Source: Linepithema humile (taxonomy: Eukaryota; Arthropoda; Insecta; Hymenoptera; Formicidae). Taken from it: a stretch of DNA of 64,000 nt. A program made the translations under genes and the position numbers. Position 1 is the stretch's first letter. Every line of letters starts with the position of its first letter. The stretch lies in NCBI RefSeq assembly GCF_040581485.1, contig NC_090135.1, positions 3,899,001 through 3,963,000 of the forward strand, written 5' to 3'. Under the pieces are notes generated by a model, which was given only the letters and a program-made list of their open reading frames with translations, was not told the origin of the DNA and did no database searches. Positions 1-11,458 of the stretch are shown here, one piece after another.

Positions 1-139
1 CCTTTTCCTTAATTGGGGAGTCTTTACCCCCCCCCCCTCTAAGATGGATGGAGGTATGGTCCGCTTTACGCGGGGACTCACGCACAAGGCATCCGTATTC
101 GTACGGTATGCCCGCTTTCCTTAGGGACATCACCGCCTT

Positions 140-826
140 CTAAACGCTCACATGTTTTCTCAGTTCACTACCCAGTAGGTCACCGCTCGCCGCAAGCACA
201 ACACACGCATTCAGGTAAGTATCCCTATGTATAGGATCCCTCTCTCGACACCCACCTTTATAGCTGATCCAGACCTGGATAAAAGTCTCAACCAATTCCC
301 TTCTCGTTGTGTGGACAGTCCTCTCACCAACCCGTAGCTTCTCCGTCACAAGAAGATCCCAGGACTTGTCGGAGCTGCACCGACAATCTGCTTTCCCACA
401 CCCAAGTCTGTCTGTAATAAAGAACAACCAACACAAATTGCGTATATGGGTCCGGTGTTTTCCCGGAAGTTGACGCGTCAAACGCACAGCTTGCTTAAAC
501 AGCCTATAGGCTGAACCGATCACCATGTTGACTGCCAGGCTCGGTGAACACCCGACAGTTAGCCCGCAGGATGACGACGCAGCAGCAGCCGGGACAAGAC
601 CGCCACTACGCCGACCATTGGAGGTCCGAATCCCCTGTGATGGTAAACTTTGTCCTTTATTCATGTCCATTTCAGCATACATAAATTGGTTTTTTGACAG
701 TGTGTCCTTCACCAAATTTATTTTCAGAGTTTTTCCTCTCTTAGGCCGACTGCCCACACAGGGCTGACGAGCTCGGCCTGCCCGTGGTGCTCTTGAACCC
801 TGATACCTCGCCCCGGGCTTTCCCAA
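140..826 (-). other. Unrecognised 228-codon open frame
   Basis: An open frame of 228 codons with several Cys and Arg residues and no domain I recognise. The first 140 bases downstream (G-rich tract, tcacg, gcatacc-like words) vaguely recall the 3' tails of the two LINE copies near 9 kb and 21.3 kb, so the frame could belong to another degraded LINE. It lacks a convincing poly-T boundary. I do not assign a function and it may be chance. Confidence 0.15.
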
Positions 827-1068
827 AGATAAGACCTAAGGTACTGCCCCAGGGGTCATTGGATCAGGGAGCTTTGGCACCACGACAAGGTGGCACACCG
901 TCGTCAAAGTTTCGTTAATTTTCCTGATTTGGAGCAAGTAACCACAACATTTTTAAATTCTGTTGTTAGTTTTTGGATTTTTTTGGAAACTATTGGACCA
1001 AATTTATTCGTAAGCTTTTGTAGGCACAGATAGACTAGTGGAAGCAACTTGCCTGACGCAGTTACACA

Positions 1069-3232
1069 TTATTGTGCGGTATAGGAATAAGTTAATTTGT
1101 TTAAACTTTGTTTCTTCACAAGTACAGTTTTCACTCCTTGAAAATCCAATGATCTATTATAAGTCATCTCGTATTGACAACCAGTTTGGTCCGTATTAAT
1201 CACAAAGTCCAAATCAAATTTAGGAATCAGATACTTCGTTTGCCTCCGAAATTTTTCTACAGCCTCCACTGTTTCTTCGAGAGTAGCGATGTCTCTTTTG
1301 TTCACGAATTTTGTGATTTTTCGCTGTTTTATTTTATATTTCCGCTCAAAGACTTTGATCCATGTAGAACTGGCTTCAAACCGAAAGTCTTCCGAAAGAA
1401 AAGGGAAAGCTGCTGCCATCGCCCACTGCTACAATGTTCTTGTTGTAACCTGTAAATACTTTATTCACGTAAAATATATATTACGTGGAAAATATTTACA
1501 TTATATCATATAAATAATATAAATACAATAAATTTGTTGTTTTTTAAAATTATTTTTCACATCTTTATCTGCTCCAAATAGCGTCTTGCTTCAATAAAAC
1601 GATCAAAAGTTTCAGAATCGATTATTCTTAAATTATCGATCCGTGTTCTACCTTTTTGAACATCTTCCTTCCATCGCTGAAGATAATCTTTTCGTTTTAA
1701 GCGACGGGCACCGTGTTTCTGCAGAGTGGTCAAATTCTATTTCGGATGTGCCTGGGCCAAAGCAACAACGTTTTCTTTATATTCCAACGAAATATATTCG
1801 ACAGAAGGTTGTTCATAATCTTCTGGAATATAATCTGCATCGAGCGTTGGATCATCAGTACACTGGAAAAAATATTTTTTACAACTTCTTACAATTATTA
1901 AAAAATTGAATAAAAATTATTGCAATAATAAAAAAAAAACAATTATACATATTATGGGCGTAATGCCTTTAGGATGTGTTTGAACTGGTGAGAAACTTGT
2001 GAGAATCAATTTATTAGAAAATATATATTTTATTTTCTTCGTCAGAGAAGTATGTACATACAGTTGTAAAGCTATATTGTGTTTGAGCGTTTATTGCACC
2101 AAAGGCACTTTCTCGGCAAATGTGTAAGGCCGAGAAGTTAAAATAAAAATTGACGGGCTCGATAAGATATTACCAGCCGCGTCTTGGTATATTGAACGGG
2201 TTTTAAGGACGGTTCGATAGATGAAGCTCGTTGTAACCTTTTCTCTGGTGTTGGAGAAACTCCGTTCGGAAAGTGGTCTTCCGTATTGCAGCTGCTCTCC
2301 GAGCACGCCCTAGGCGGCGAGGTTTGGATTACGATGGATCGAGTCTCCGGTGTGTTTGATGATGCGACCGTCTCGGCTCTCGATGCAACAGAGTGTTCTG
2401 TGTACCGAGGAGAGAGAGGTCTCTGAATGCGAATATCCCCAGCGACAAGAGTATCCCTTGGTGGCCGAGTCAGCCGGACACAGAACTCTAGAGGAATTAA
2501 TTTCCAAGCGAGAGTCTGTGAGAGCGATGGCGGTGCTGGTGAATCAACGGGCCGCTTAGATGAAGTGTGCGGCTGAAGCTGGGACTCTGTTTTTCTTTTG
2601 CGTGCCTTTCGAGGCACTGTGAGAAAAACGGCGAGGTAATTAGCCTTTGGTTACTCTCTGCTACTGCAGAGTTATTACTCAGCTCAAGGGCCCTAGTAGA
2701 GAGCTCACCTTGAAGCGAGTGAGTGAGGAAAAGCTTGTGTCGAAGCTCTTTTATATTACGTTGATCGATTCTCGATCGCGAGAGAGTCTTACACCGCCTG
2801 CACAACCCTGTGGTGTATCTGCAGGCTCAGAACTCGGCAGAGGCCCTGCAGCGCGTAGCGGCGCCACGGCGTACTAGGCCGCTTCAGTGCAGCGGTGTGG
2901 CGGTATGCCGCCACACATATCTCTTCAAAATTTCCGTCATCGCTTTCATCGAACAAAATCAATTGTTCGTCCGCAATAACAACGCACTTATTTAATACAT
3001 TTATTGTTGCTTTACTTATTTCTTCTGCCATGGCCAAAGAAACAAAACTGATTTTTTGAGGAGGATTATTTGTTAACAGGTTTTGTTCTTTGTAAATAGA
3101 TATAACAGCAAGAAAATCGTTCGTAAATTCTCCTTTGAAATTTTCGTCCAAAAAAGATCTTACTTCGATATCCGAAAGTTCTTTACTAGTCGAAGGTCCT
3201 GCGTCTTCTTCCATCTTTTCTATTCTTTTCAC
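1069..3232 (-). pseudogene. Decayed multi-exon pogo/Tigger-like DDE transposase
   Basis: Three coding blocks read on the minus strand. Block 1 (3232 to about 2920) starts MKRIEKMEED and is acidic. Block 2 (1862-1569) follows a clean pyrimidine-CAG acceptor and contains the basic helix-turn-helix-like stretch LQKHGARRLKRKDYLQRW. Block 3 (1449-1069) begins after a second CAG acceptor and contains RKITKFVNKRD and VINTDQTGCQYE, the latter resembling the first catalytic Asp region of DDE_1 (pogo/CENP-B) transposases. There are in-frame stops in blocks 2 and 3, and the catalytic core is cut off at 1069. The intervening 119-base AT-rich intron (1450-1568) has an acceptor, but its donor position reads AT rather than GT. 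The long gap between blocks 1 and 2 (about 1 kb) is either an intron or an insertion; it holds an unrecognised 159-codon frame (2138-2617). Family assignment is from recall of similar insect proteins and is moderate. Confidence 0.45.
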
Positions 3233-3792
3233 AACAAATTTCGCAAAACACTTTAAAAAATCACGCTCAAGTCAAGTTTCAACTGACGCCGTCACTAGCT
3301 CATGTTGAAGTGATCGTTCACTGCTTTTGTTAAAGAACAGGATCGGACGGGATTTCGAATTTCTTTGTGTGTGCAGGGATATACAATACGTTACAGTAGG
3401 GAAGTAGTCTGGAAGGGAGGCCAAAAACTATTACCTGAGGATATTAGATATACAAATATTATGGTCAGAGCAGTGAGCACTAAACTTAACAAAGTTGAGT
3501 AAAAGATTACGCTGAATAAAATGTTTCTTGTATTAAATAATAACTGTGTTATTTAATAATAACTATATTAAAAGTAATATTTTATTAGTTTTATATCGGA
3601 ACATGTAAAATAATAAGATTGTTAATTAAATAAAAATTATATTTAGTAAATTATAAAAAAAATTAAAAGTACAAATTTTTAATAAGACACAATTGTAAAT
3701 TAAATTAATTTAATTTTACATAATATTATAATACATATTTAACATAATAATATAATGAATAAATATTTGCTAGATTGAATAAAAAAAAGTGT
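3233..3792. other. No gene seen
   Basis: AT-rich after 3480, with short A/T runs. Nothing coding or structured that I can support. Confidence 0.5.
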
Positions 3793-3862
3793 AATAGGCA
3801 GAAATTGAACCTCGGTCAACAGCGTGATAGTTTGGGGCTTAGTGCCCGAGCTACGCGCTTTT
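3793..3862 (-). repeat. tRNA-derived SINE-like or tRNA-like relic
   Basis: On the minus strand, GTAGCTCGGGCACTAAG resembles an A box/D-arm, and GAGGTTCAATTTC about 35 bases later resembles a B box/T-arm (consensus GGTTCGAATCC, one key base changed). The acceptor ends do not pair convincingly and the anticodon arm is poor, so this is not a functional tRNA. A tRNA-derived SINE head is the likeliest explanation. Confidence 0.3.
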
Positions 3863-4132
3863 CTCAACAATCGGTCTAACGCGATTGGTATATAAGAAAC
3901 TCTATAAACTTTAAACCGGTTTTTCTCAAAAACGGCTGAGCGTTGCACCCTATCCCTTTGCTCAAGTACTCTTCTAGTAGAATACTGTAACATATATAAG
4001 CCTTTTCAAAATTGGTGACCCAAAGTCCGCGCTCTCCCCTTGTTAGTTTAATTGTTATAAAGAGAAACTTTGAAAAATTAAGCAACCAAAAAATAAGGAA
4101 ACTACGTTTTATTTGAAGAACGACATAAAGTA

Positions 4133-4208
4133 ATTATTCTCCGGATTTTTGGCCTAACCCAACTCCTTGGCAGATCCTGAACCCGTGCCCTCACCAAGGG
4201 GCACAACA
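4133..4208 (+). repeat. Truncated 5' LTR end of an errantivirus-like element
   Basis: The sequence runs through ccttggcagatcc and ends ggcacaaca. It matches, in opposite orientation, the end of the LTRs at 34,357 and 55,906 (which begin tgttgtgccc on the plus strand). Only about the last 76 bases of the LTR remain; upstream DNA is unrelated. Confidence 0.7.
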
Positions 4209-4212
4209 AAAC

Positions 4213-4228
4213 TGGCAGCGGTGGGATC
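4213..4228 (+). promoter_or_regulatory. Degenerate primer binding site
   Basis: tggcagcggtgggatc lies four bases after the LTR end. The better-preserved copy at 55,882-55,899 reads TGGTGGCAGCGGTGGGAT on its sense strand, which resembles the complement of a tRNA-Leu 3' end. This copy has lost three bases at the start of the site. Confidence 0.5.
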
Positions 4229-4550
4229 TGCCACTCCTTTGGGACCAAAAACACCGGAACGTCCAGAGCCTGAAACAAAAAACAAGAAAATTAAGTGAGT
4301 GAAAAATAGTCGGATGACAAGTTTCAATACGAAGATTATTGAAACAAGAAGAGCTAGACCAACGCAACGGTAAGCAGCCAAAGCCAAGCAGAGTAGCAGC
4401 GCAGCAGTGGACTACCCAGAGCCAAGCAATGCCAAGCGGAGTCAGCGAAATAGGAGCCAGCCGCAGGAAGCAGCCGAGCGACCTACCTCAACAGCCCACG
4501 ATCTACAGCCGGATATCGAGCAGCAGCTAAGGACGAGGCAATATGCGAGC

Positions 4551-4629
4551 GATTATACTACTACACTACTATACTATAATACTTTATACTATTATACTAC
4601 TACTATTATACTACTACTATACTACTACT
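4551..4629. repeat. TACTA-type microsatellite
   Basis: About 80 bases of degenerate ctactata/tactac units in the leader of the errantivirus fragment. The matching leader at 55.5 kb has only a few such units, so the array expanded in this copy. Confidence 0.7.
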
Positions 4630-4666
4630 GTAAGTCCGAACCATTATATATTGTGAACACGCGTGA

Positions 4667-6454
4667 ATGTTCAAAAGCAAAAGCAACCCCGGTCTCATAC
4701 AAAATAAGTCGTGGCTATTAAGTGACCAAGCGCGACACGCGAACTGCACAGCGTTAAATTCGATACGCGTTATCGAAGAAACGACTCGCGATATAAGCGA
4801 TAACGTACGCCATACTCTATGATATACAAACTCGGATAGTGATACTGACGACGAAATACATTCAAACGTAGAGAATAAACGTGATTACACTTTCGGAGAA
4901 ATCGATTCAAGTTAAATTCCGCTCTTAACGATATCGTAATAGAGGAAAAAACTAAAAAGGTTAAACCGTACTTCAGTAAAACACCCAGCTGTTTGTCAGA
5001 TTACAGCGAGTTGAAACTAACATTGTACGATAGTAGTATATTTTATCCGGACGAAATCCATGAAAGACATACCGAAAAAATACCTCAAAGAAGAAAGAGC
5101 GAGGCAGACGTCGCAATAGAAAATGAGATATCCGCTTTAATACAGCAAAGCACAAGAGAAAACGAAGCCAGCGGACTTCGAACGAGAACAAACCCAAAAA
5201 ATAAACCCACTCAAACTTCAGCAACAGAAGGGGCAATACAATAAATGCGCGAACAGACCGCAACGTTATTTGAGTATCTTCATGTCGCACCATTACGAAC
5301 AGAATCCGCGACAAGAACACGAAGCCGAAATTTCATACGGTCACTACTGAAGACATACAAAACAAACAGTCCTCTGACGCACAACGCTACATGACATCAA
5401 AAAATGCGATAAATTTAATACCTATTTTTGACGGTACGTCACGGACGAATCTGAAATCATTTATAAGCGCTTGTACGTGTGCTATAAAATATATAAAACT
5501 CGAGTTCGAAAACAAACTACTCAACGTCATAATGTCGACTATCTGCAAGGCAAAGCAGTAAATTTCATAGTAAATTTTGAAATTAAAGATATCAGAAAGT
5601 TCGAACAACTAAAAAACGAATTGGAAAACTTTTACTACCCTAAGAGAAATCCTACATCGATTCAAATTGAGTTTAATCATTTGAAACAACGACCAGGAGA
5701 AAGTGCGGTAAAATATGGAGCACGTGCAGACCACCTAGCCATGCAACCATACGAATCTGTAACAGACAGTCCAGGAAAGACACCGCAAGATAAACGCACT
5801 ATACTAGATACAGTTAAACAGTTGACGCTACAAAATTTTGTGTACAGATTACGCGATGACATACGAATAGTAATACACCCACAACGATTTGCAACTTTGC
5901 AGGAAGCCATCGAAGGGGCTAAAGCGGAAGAAAAATTAAAAAGACCACGTGATTCCGCTTACAACGCAAATAAAAATTTTAACAATTCCAAAGCGATTCA
6001 ATGCCATAAATGCGACAAGCAAGGACATTACGGTCGCGATTGCCGAACAAACCGTTACAGTAATCAATTCACTTTGCCTAAACCGAGTGGATCAAGATTT
6101 AATGCATTAGATAAATATTGTAATTATTGCAAAAAATCTGGGCATAACCGTGCCAAATGTTGGATATTAAAAGGAAAACCGGAACATACTAAAAGTAAGA
6201 AAATTAACGAAAAGTTAAACACGCGCAATACCATAAACAAAGCAAAGAATAAACATCGCGGAACTGAAAACAAAGACGACGACGAAGAAAAGAAAGCAAT
6301 TAATGCAACAGCTAAGACAGTACGAGAGCATAAGGTACTAACAGCTGATAAGATAAACCATGCAAACACTGAACTTGACTTGATTTCACTATCTATAAAC
6401 GAAATAATCAACAATAAAATAAACCCACAAAAATTCATAAATGAAAAGGTCTGA
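4667..6454 (+). pseudogene. gag: Broken gag of an errantivirus-like LTR element (5' fragment)
   Basis: Structural polyprotein of a Ty3/gypsy element related to the one at 34.4-56.5 kb. The frame from the ATG at 4667 is interrupted by several stops. The longest intact stretch is 5471-6454, containing the capsid-type segment with FNHLKQRPGESAVKYGARAD, then two CCHC zinc knuckles, CHKCDKQGHYGRDC and CNYCKKSGHNRAKC, that bind the genomic RNA. The segment 4993-5244 is uninterrupted where the other copy (about 55,010) is frameshifted, which shows that gag starts well upstream of the protein's conserved middle. The copy ends at about 6,480 before the protease; the protease, pol, env and 3' LTR are absent. 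It is a truncated relic in the opposite orientation to its relative. Confidence 0.75.
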
Positions 6455-6479
6455 CCAAGTACAAAGAAAGACACTCCAA

Positions 6480-6800
6480 TATGTTTATATTTAAATAATT
6501 ATCTAAGTTTTTAATATATTACCAACATGAAAAGTAACTGATATATTATTTAAAATGCAAATTTATTCAAAATAAACGTACATGAAATGTATAAAGCATA
6601 TATAAAATTTTTAATATATCATCGCGAAAAGTAACTGATATATTATTCAAGGTGCAAATTCAAAATAAACATACATAAAATATATAATTAATTTTTTTTT
6701 ATTTTTTTTATTTTTTTTTAAATTTTATTTTAATAATTTTTTATAAAAAAAATTTAAAAAATAAAAATTAAAAAATAAAAAAAAATAAAAAAAATGTGTA
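6480..6800. repeat. Two-copy tandem repeat followed by T-rich/A-rich palindrome
   Basis: Two diverged units of about 95 bases (6509-6603 and 6608-6690) share gaaaagtaactgatatatta and aaataaac. They are followed by a run of T-rich DNA (6690-6730) and then A-rich DNA (6745-6795), which together form a weak low-complexity foldback. Confidence 0.6.
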
Positions 6801-7205
6801 AAATCTGACCCGTAACCTCCTCGTGGTGCACATTGGGTAACGCTAATAGGGCGGTGGTGTTTGAATTCATTTCTAGTACACAGATAAGATTTTCGTTTAA
6901 ATCATAAGAGACTGGCAATATTTAGGGTGAGTAAAGGGGTAGAGAGTGGGGGGGGGGGCTGGTGATATTTTGTTACAACACTACATATGGTAAGATGTAT
7001 ACATACTCCAGAATCTGCCAGTACAATTTTAAAATATTTTTCGATAAAACTACTAGTATTTAAAGTACTGAGTTTCGAAGTAAATACGGTAAGCTTACGA
7101 CCTACCATAAATGTCCCCGTTAAAGCTGAAATGATTAAAATTTAATTAAATGGATCCAAACGTATAAATTAGGACGATTTTGGACAAATTTTAAGGGGGC
7201 CGAAA
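6801..7205. other. No gene seen
   Basis: Contains a ten-base G run (about 6949-6958). Short open frames here have no recognisable content. Confidence 0.5.
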
Positions 7206-7925
7206 TTGGCCGATCTAGACCCTATTCCTTTACGAGAAGAAGACTATCCTCGGAGAAAGACGTTTTGTGAAAATTTCTTGAAGAGAGTAGACGAAGATCC
7301 AGAACTTCCTTCTCGTGTAATATTTAGCGATGAATCGCTATTGACACGAGAAGGAATTTTTATGTCTCACAACATACATGTGTGGAGCGATGAAAAGTCA
7401 CTCGACTCAGAAATTTTCAAGTTTGATGGAAAATCAATGTCTGGGCAGGGATAATGGGTACGAACATACTTGGTCCAATTATTCTGCCAAATATCTTAAA
7501 TGGCGCATTGTATCAAGAATTTTTGGCAGAAAATATACCAGATCTTTGGAAGAGGTTCCATTAACAGAAAGGAATAAAATCATATTCCAACAAACAAGAT
7601 GGTACTAGACCACACAATGCCAGAGTCGTTACGAGTTACTTGAACGAGCAATTTCCTGGACATTGGATGGGCCGGTATGACCCAATATCTTGGCCCGCAA
7701 GATCCTCGGACCTTAATCCATTGGATATTCCTATGGGGACATTGTAAAGAAATAATTTACAAAAAGCTTCCCGAGAATGTCAAAGAATCAAATAACAAAC
7801 TCCGTTATTCATTATGCCATTTGGTCCATCGATAGTGATATTCTGGGGAAGACTGAAATAAATTTATTGAGATGCATGAGAGCTTGTGTCACAATGGATG
7901 GTGATCACTTCGAACACCTTTTATA
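7206..7925 (+). pseudogene. Decayed Tc1/mariner-superfamily transposase (DUF4817-type)
   Basis: The first block (7206-7454) contains RRKTFCENFLKRVDEDPELP, then VIFSDESLLTREGIFMSHNIHVW, whose layout (substrate-side FSDE, then REGIF..HN.H.W) matches the DDE transposases that carry the DUF4817 helix-turn-helix in arthropods; SDE holds the first catalytic Asp. Downstream, after frameshifts and stops, recognisable words continue: NEQFPGHWMGRYDPISWPAR, SSDLNPLDI and a terminal DHFEHLL just before the stop at 7925. That terminal motif is shared with the transposases at 42 kb and 47-49 kb. At least four disruptions make it non-functional. The HTH half is missing. Confidence 0.6.
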
Positions 7926-8940
7926 AGCTCTTCCGAGAGAAAAAAATAATCTGCCCTTTTCAGGGCAACCAAATATTTTATTTCGAGGAACATTCTCTCG
8001 AAATTCGCAAATTATTAAAAACCAAAATTAAATAAAATACTTAAGAAAATTGATTTGTTTTGATTTTTAATAAGTAATAAATAACTTGCATTTTTGCAAT
8101 ATTTTTTAATCAATTTATTAATATAAATCACATTAATTGATATTTTTGTTTTTTAATTGCGCGCGTTCTGAGGCTTCAAGCCATCGTACGTTCACATTCC
8201 ACACAACATGTTATGTTACAACAACATAACCAATAAAATCAGTCGACTGCTTGCTATTGTCGAGTAAACACGTATTGTGTGTTCGCCGAAAACACGTGTT
8301 TCTTTTTTCGAGCAATTTTCACGCGCTGAGTGATAAGTAGTAATCATTAAATAAATTCTTCGTTTTATCGATGAAGTGAGTGAACAGAGTATGTGAATGT
8401 GTTGTGTTTTAAAACGTGAAACGTAAACAATAAAAAAGTGGAAAAACTTTTACACTATATAGATCTGTTTGATCGCGGGGGAGAAAGGGTGTGGGGGGTG
8501 GGAGAGGGTGAGGAAAAGGGGGGGGGAGAGAGGGAGAGAGAGAGAAGTGGCTAAAGTGATACAAGGAAAAACTTTTCTATTGACATTATATACAAGTTAT
8601 CAGAAATTGAATTTAATATATGAAATCTTCTATTCCAAATTTTCTATTGCTGAGAATTATATAGGTATAATTGTAAGGATCAAGAGTAATTATTTACAAA
8701 AAATTATAAAAATTTGCTTTTTTTTTCTTTTTTTTACACATTTTTATATTTACATTTTTATATATTTTTATATTATAGTATAACTTTTCTTCCTTCTTGC
8801 GAAATACATTTCTTACATTAATATATATATTTTTTATGTATTAATTTTTTTATACAACCAAATCAAATACATTTTTCTCATAAAATTTTTAACACATCAG
8901 AATATAAAAAAATAATTATTATTTCTTATTTATTATACTT
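7926..8940. other. AT-rich stretch with a GA-rich microsatellite
   Basis: No gene. A G/A-rich low-complexity tract (about 8477-8545, ggggga/gagaga units) sits in the middle; both flanks are AT-rich. The last 18 bases (8923-8940) are the left target-site duplication of the next LINE. Confidence 0.55.
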
Positions 8941-10023
8941 TTTTTTTTTTAATGATGGGGAAATCCTTTATAGATAGCCGCAGCCTTCGGGGGAAGAGCT
9001 ACAGGTTATGTGGGAGTCTCCCGGGACATTTATTTCCCGGGCATACCCACTAAAACCCCACTGGTGACCCACTCTGGCCGTGATGGGAGGGTCCGGGAAA
9101 CCGCCGGAGACATAACTTCCCGAACCCGCCCGGCCCGCCGCTGCGGCCCGTCCCGCCCGGGCGGATGGACTGCCCCGGCTGCCCTGTTGGGCACTAATTC
9201 TGTTTGTGGGGGAGCAGGGTCACCTCTACTCCCCCACGCCCTCCTGGTGTTGTTGGGGGGGGGGAGGCGGGATTGGTGTCTGGACCCCCGTCTATGCACC
9301 AACTTTCCTCCGGCCTGAGGAGGGGGCCGGCGGAAATCCGTCTGACCCTCCACCCTTTAGGACGGGCTATCCGTGGACAGGGGGCGGAGATGCCGAGATC
9401 TCCGCCCCTTCCCGTCCTCTGAAGTCTACGGTGGGAGCAAGAGTGCTGTCCTCTAGACCCACCTCCGCAGGTGGGCGGGGAACCGTTTTCCCAAGCCCGG
9501 CGCTCGCTTCTGCCTGCTCCGCCGGGAGGAGGGAGCTACCTCCTCTCTCCTCTCTCGACCTTTTCCTTCTGCGACATGACATGTTTGCAGAAGGAGAAGG
9601 CCGCCTTCCATTTGTCCTTTCTTTCCAGCACAGTTTTTACTAATGCTGGGAGGGAGAGGTCCTGCCCCACCACTGCGACCAGGGCTCGGCGCTCCTCTGT
9701 TCACGCTGGCAGATCTTCAGCGTGTGCTGCGCCAAGTCCCGGTCGGCCGCACTGTGGTGGCACTGCGTCGTGCGTTCCCTTCCTATACGACACAGGTACT
9801 CCCCGAAGCATCCATGCCCGGAGAGCACCTGTGTCAGGCGGTAGGACAACCCGCCTTTGCCTCTGCCCATCCACTCGGACAGGCAGGGCCGGATGGCCTC
9901 GATGGTCCGACGGCCCGGATATTGGGATCATCCAGCTGATTAGCCGAGCTGGTGATTGCCCTCGTCCGGGCGCGCCTCCTCATTCTCTCAACGGCCCCCA
10001 GGACTTGCAGGGCCTGCTCCCCG
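8941..10023 (-). mobile_element. 5'-truncated R1/jockey-like LINE with 18-bp TSD
   Basis: A T run at 8941-8950 is the minus-strand poly-A tail. The element is bounded by an 18-bp direct repeat, ttcttatttattatactt at 8923-8940 and its one-mismatch copy at 10,024-10,041, which proves target-primed insertion. On the minus strand the segment 9870-9640 encodes the end of a non-LTR polymerase: YRLTQVLSGHGCFGEYLCRIG followed by TTQCHH, the typical tail after the RNase H/thumb region in R1- and jockey-group elements. Frameshifts follow (9704-9453 continues in another frame). The rest is a GC-rich 3' UTR shared with the copy at 21,221-22,367. The 5' part is missing, as expected for abortive reverse transcription. 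Confidence 0.8.
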
Positions 10024-10041
10024 TTCTTATTTATCATACTT

Positions 10042-10730
10042 ATTGCAGTTTATCATAACATAAAATATCACTGTTTATCACAGCATAACATAAACTTATT
10101 ATTACTTACCGCAATTTATCGTTACATGAAATATTAATTATAAGTCTATCCTTTTTTGTTTGCACCATATTCAACGCATATACTATCTAATTTTATATTG
10201 ATAAAGCTGTTTTTCACACCGTGCGTAATTTTTTTTTATTATTAATTAGTTTTTATTATTAATTAGCAAAATAAAATATACTTCCTCCATTCTACAGGGT
10301 GCTTCCGGATTAAATGGCCAAACTTGAAATACGTATTTAGGACCTCAAAACAAAGAAAAATTTCCTTTAGAAGAATGCTCGCAAACGCTTCGTTCAAGAG
10401 ATATTGGTATTGTATATAGGTCGAACTTCTTTATTGCTTTATAGCAGTGATGCGATCTTTCCCACAGCGGTCCCGGCTCCGCTGCCTCACACAACCTTAC
10501 AGAAACGCTACGTCACGTATCCGTGTGAGCTCGGCCGTTCAACCAATGGAAGAGAGCGAACGTCTCTCTTCCACCGAGCCGACACAACAGACGGAAAATG
10601 CATGCTACTTGCATGTTAAAAGCAAGCGTTTCTGATTCAGAAAAGAAATTCTGAGGCGAGTGGCTGGAATATTAGAGATCACCTGTTCGAGACCTGCTTC
10701 GTGCAACTTTCTTTTCTTTTTTCCGCATTT
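10042..10730. other. Mixed relic DNA, no gene
   Basis: The word ctacagggtgcttccggat at about 10,296-10,314 looks like the outer TIR of a Tc1/mariner-superfamily element, but I see no partner TIR and no transposase. A GC-richer island (10,440-10,620) follows without recognisable coding content. Confidence 0.35.
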
Positions 10731-10990
10731 GTTTCTAACATAGTAAATCATTAGATAATATTTTTTTGCCCAAAAAAATAATATTTTCTATTTATTATTA
10801 ATATTCGCATATATTTAACTAACAATTTTAGAAATAATACAGATCTGCTATTGTCAATAGAAAAATGAAGTTATTTTACAATGTTGCAACAAAATGCTAA
10901 TTTAACATATGCGAATATTTTTAATAAAGATAAAATAATTTTTTTTAGCCAAAAACATTATCCAATAATTTACTTAAAACAAATATCGAA
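10731..10990. repeat. MITE-like long palindrome
   Basis: Left arm about 10,731-10,816 (tctaacatagtaaatcatta ... tattcgcatat) pairs with right arm about 10,903-10,990 (acatatgcgaatattt ... taatttacttaaaac). Pairing is imperfect but extends over about 80 bases, with an 85-base centre. No coding capacity; most likely a MITE or a foldback derivative. Confidence 0.55.
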
Positions 10991-11202
10991 AAAGGAAAAA
11001 ATGTTACAAAATCAGTTTTTAAACACGAGATTTTTAATATTCTTGCCATTCGCCTTAATCGTTTAGCCATGCTTGCTATTTTACATTTATCAACATGAAA
11101 GATTACACACCTGCAAAGCTTTTAATTATTTATTTTAAACTACTGCATATTAGCAAGAGTTACTGCAGTAACTACATATTATGTAATCAGGAGACGCGGT
11201 AG

Positions 11203-11290
11203 TGTCTCCGGCCAAGTTAAAAAAATAACACTATTAAGTCAAGAAAAGTGTCTCTGGCAAAGTTCAAAAAATGACACTACTAAGTCTCTT
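11203..11290. repeat. Two-copy tandem repeat of about 50 bp
   Basis: The unit gtgtctcyggcmaagtt followed by aaaaaatracactaytaagtc occurs twice in direct orientation. The first copy starts in a small hairpin, gagacgcggtagtgtctc. Confidence 0.6.
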
Positions 11291-11458
11291 ATTCTGCGCG
11301 CACAAAGTCGACTTTTCGGGGTTGCTTTTTTGTAGCAACTAAAATATAAGAAATTTTAAAAAAACAGCATATTCTAAAAGGTGCCATCGCCACAAGTAAT
11401 TTAAGCCAAAGAAATTACAATCGGTCCAGTCGTTTCGGAGATACAAGAGGTCAAAAAG

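Noticed and set aside
1643..1909. 88-codon plus-strand frame
   Set aside because: Antisense to the pogo-like transposase exon, which carries recognisable sequence.
3739..4085. Functional tRNA near 3.8 kb
   Set aside because: Acceptor and anticodon stems do not pair; only box-like words remain.
10296..10330. Complete Tc1/mariner-type element starting at the cagggtg word
   Set aside because: No inverted partner or transposase within reach; only a possible end fragment.
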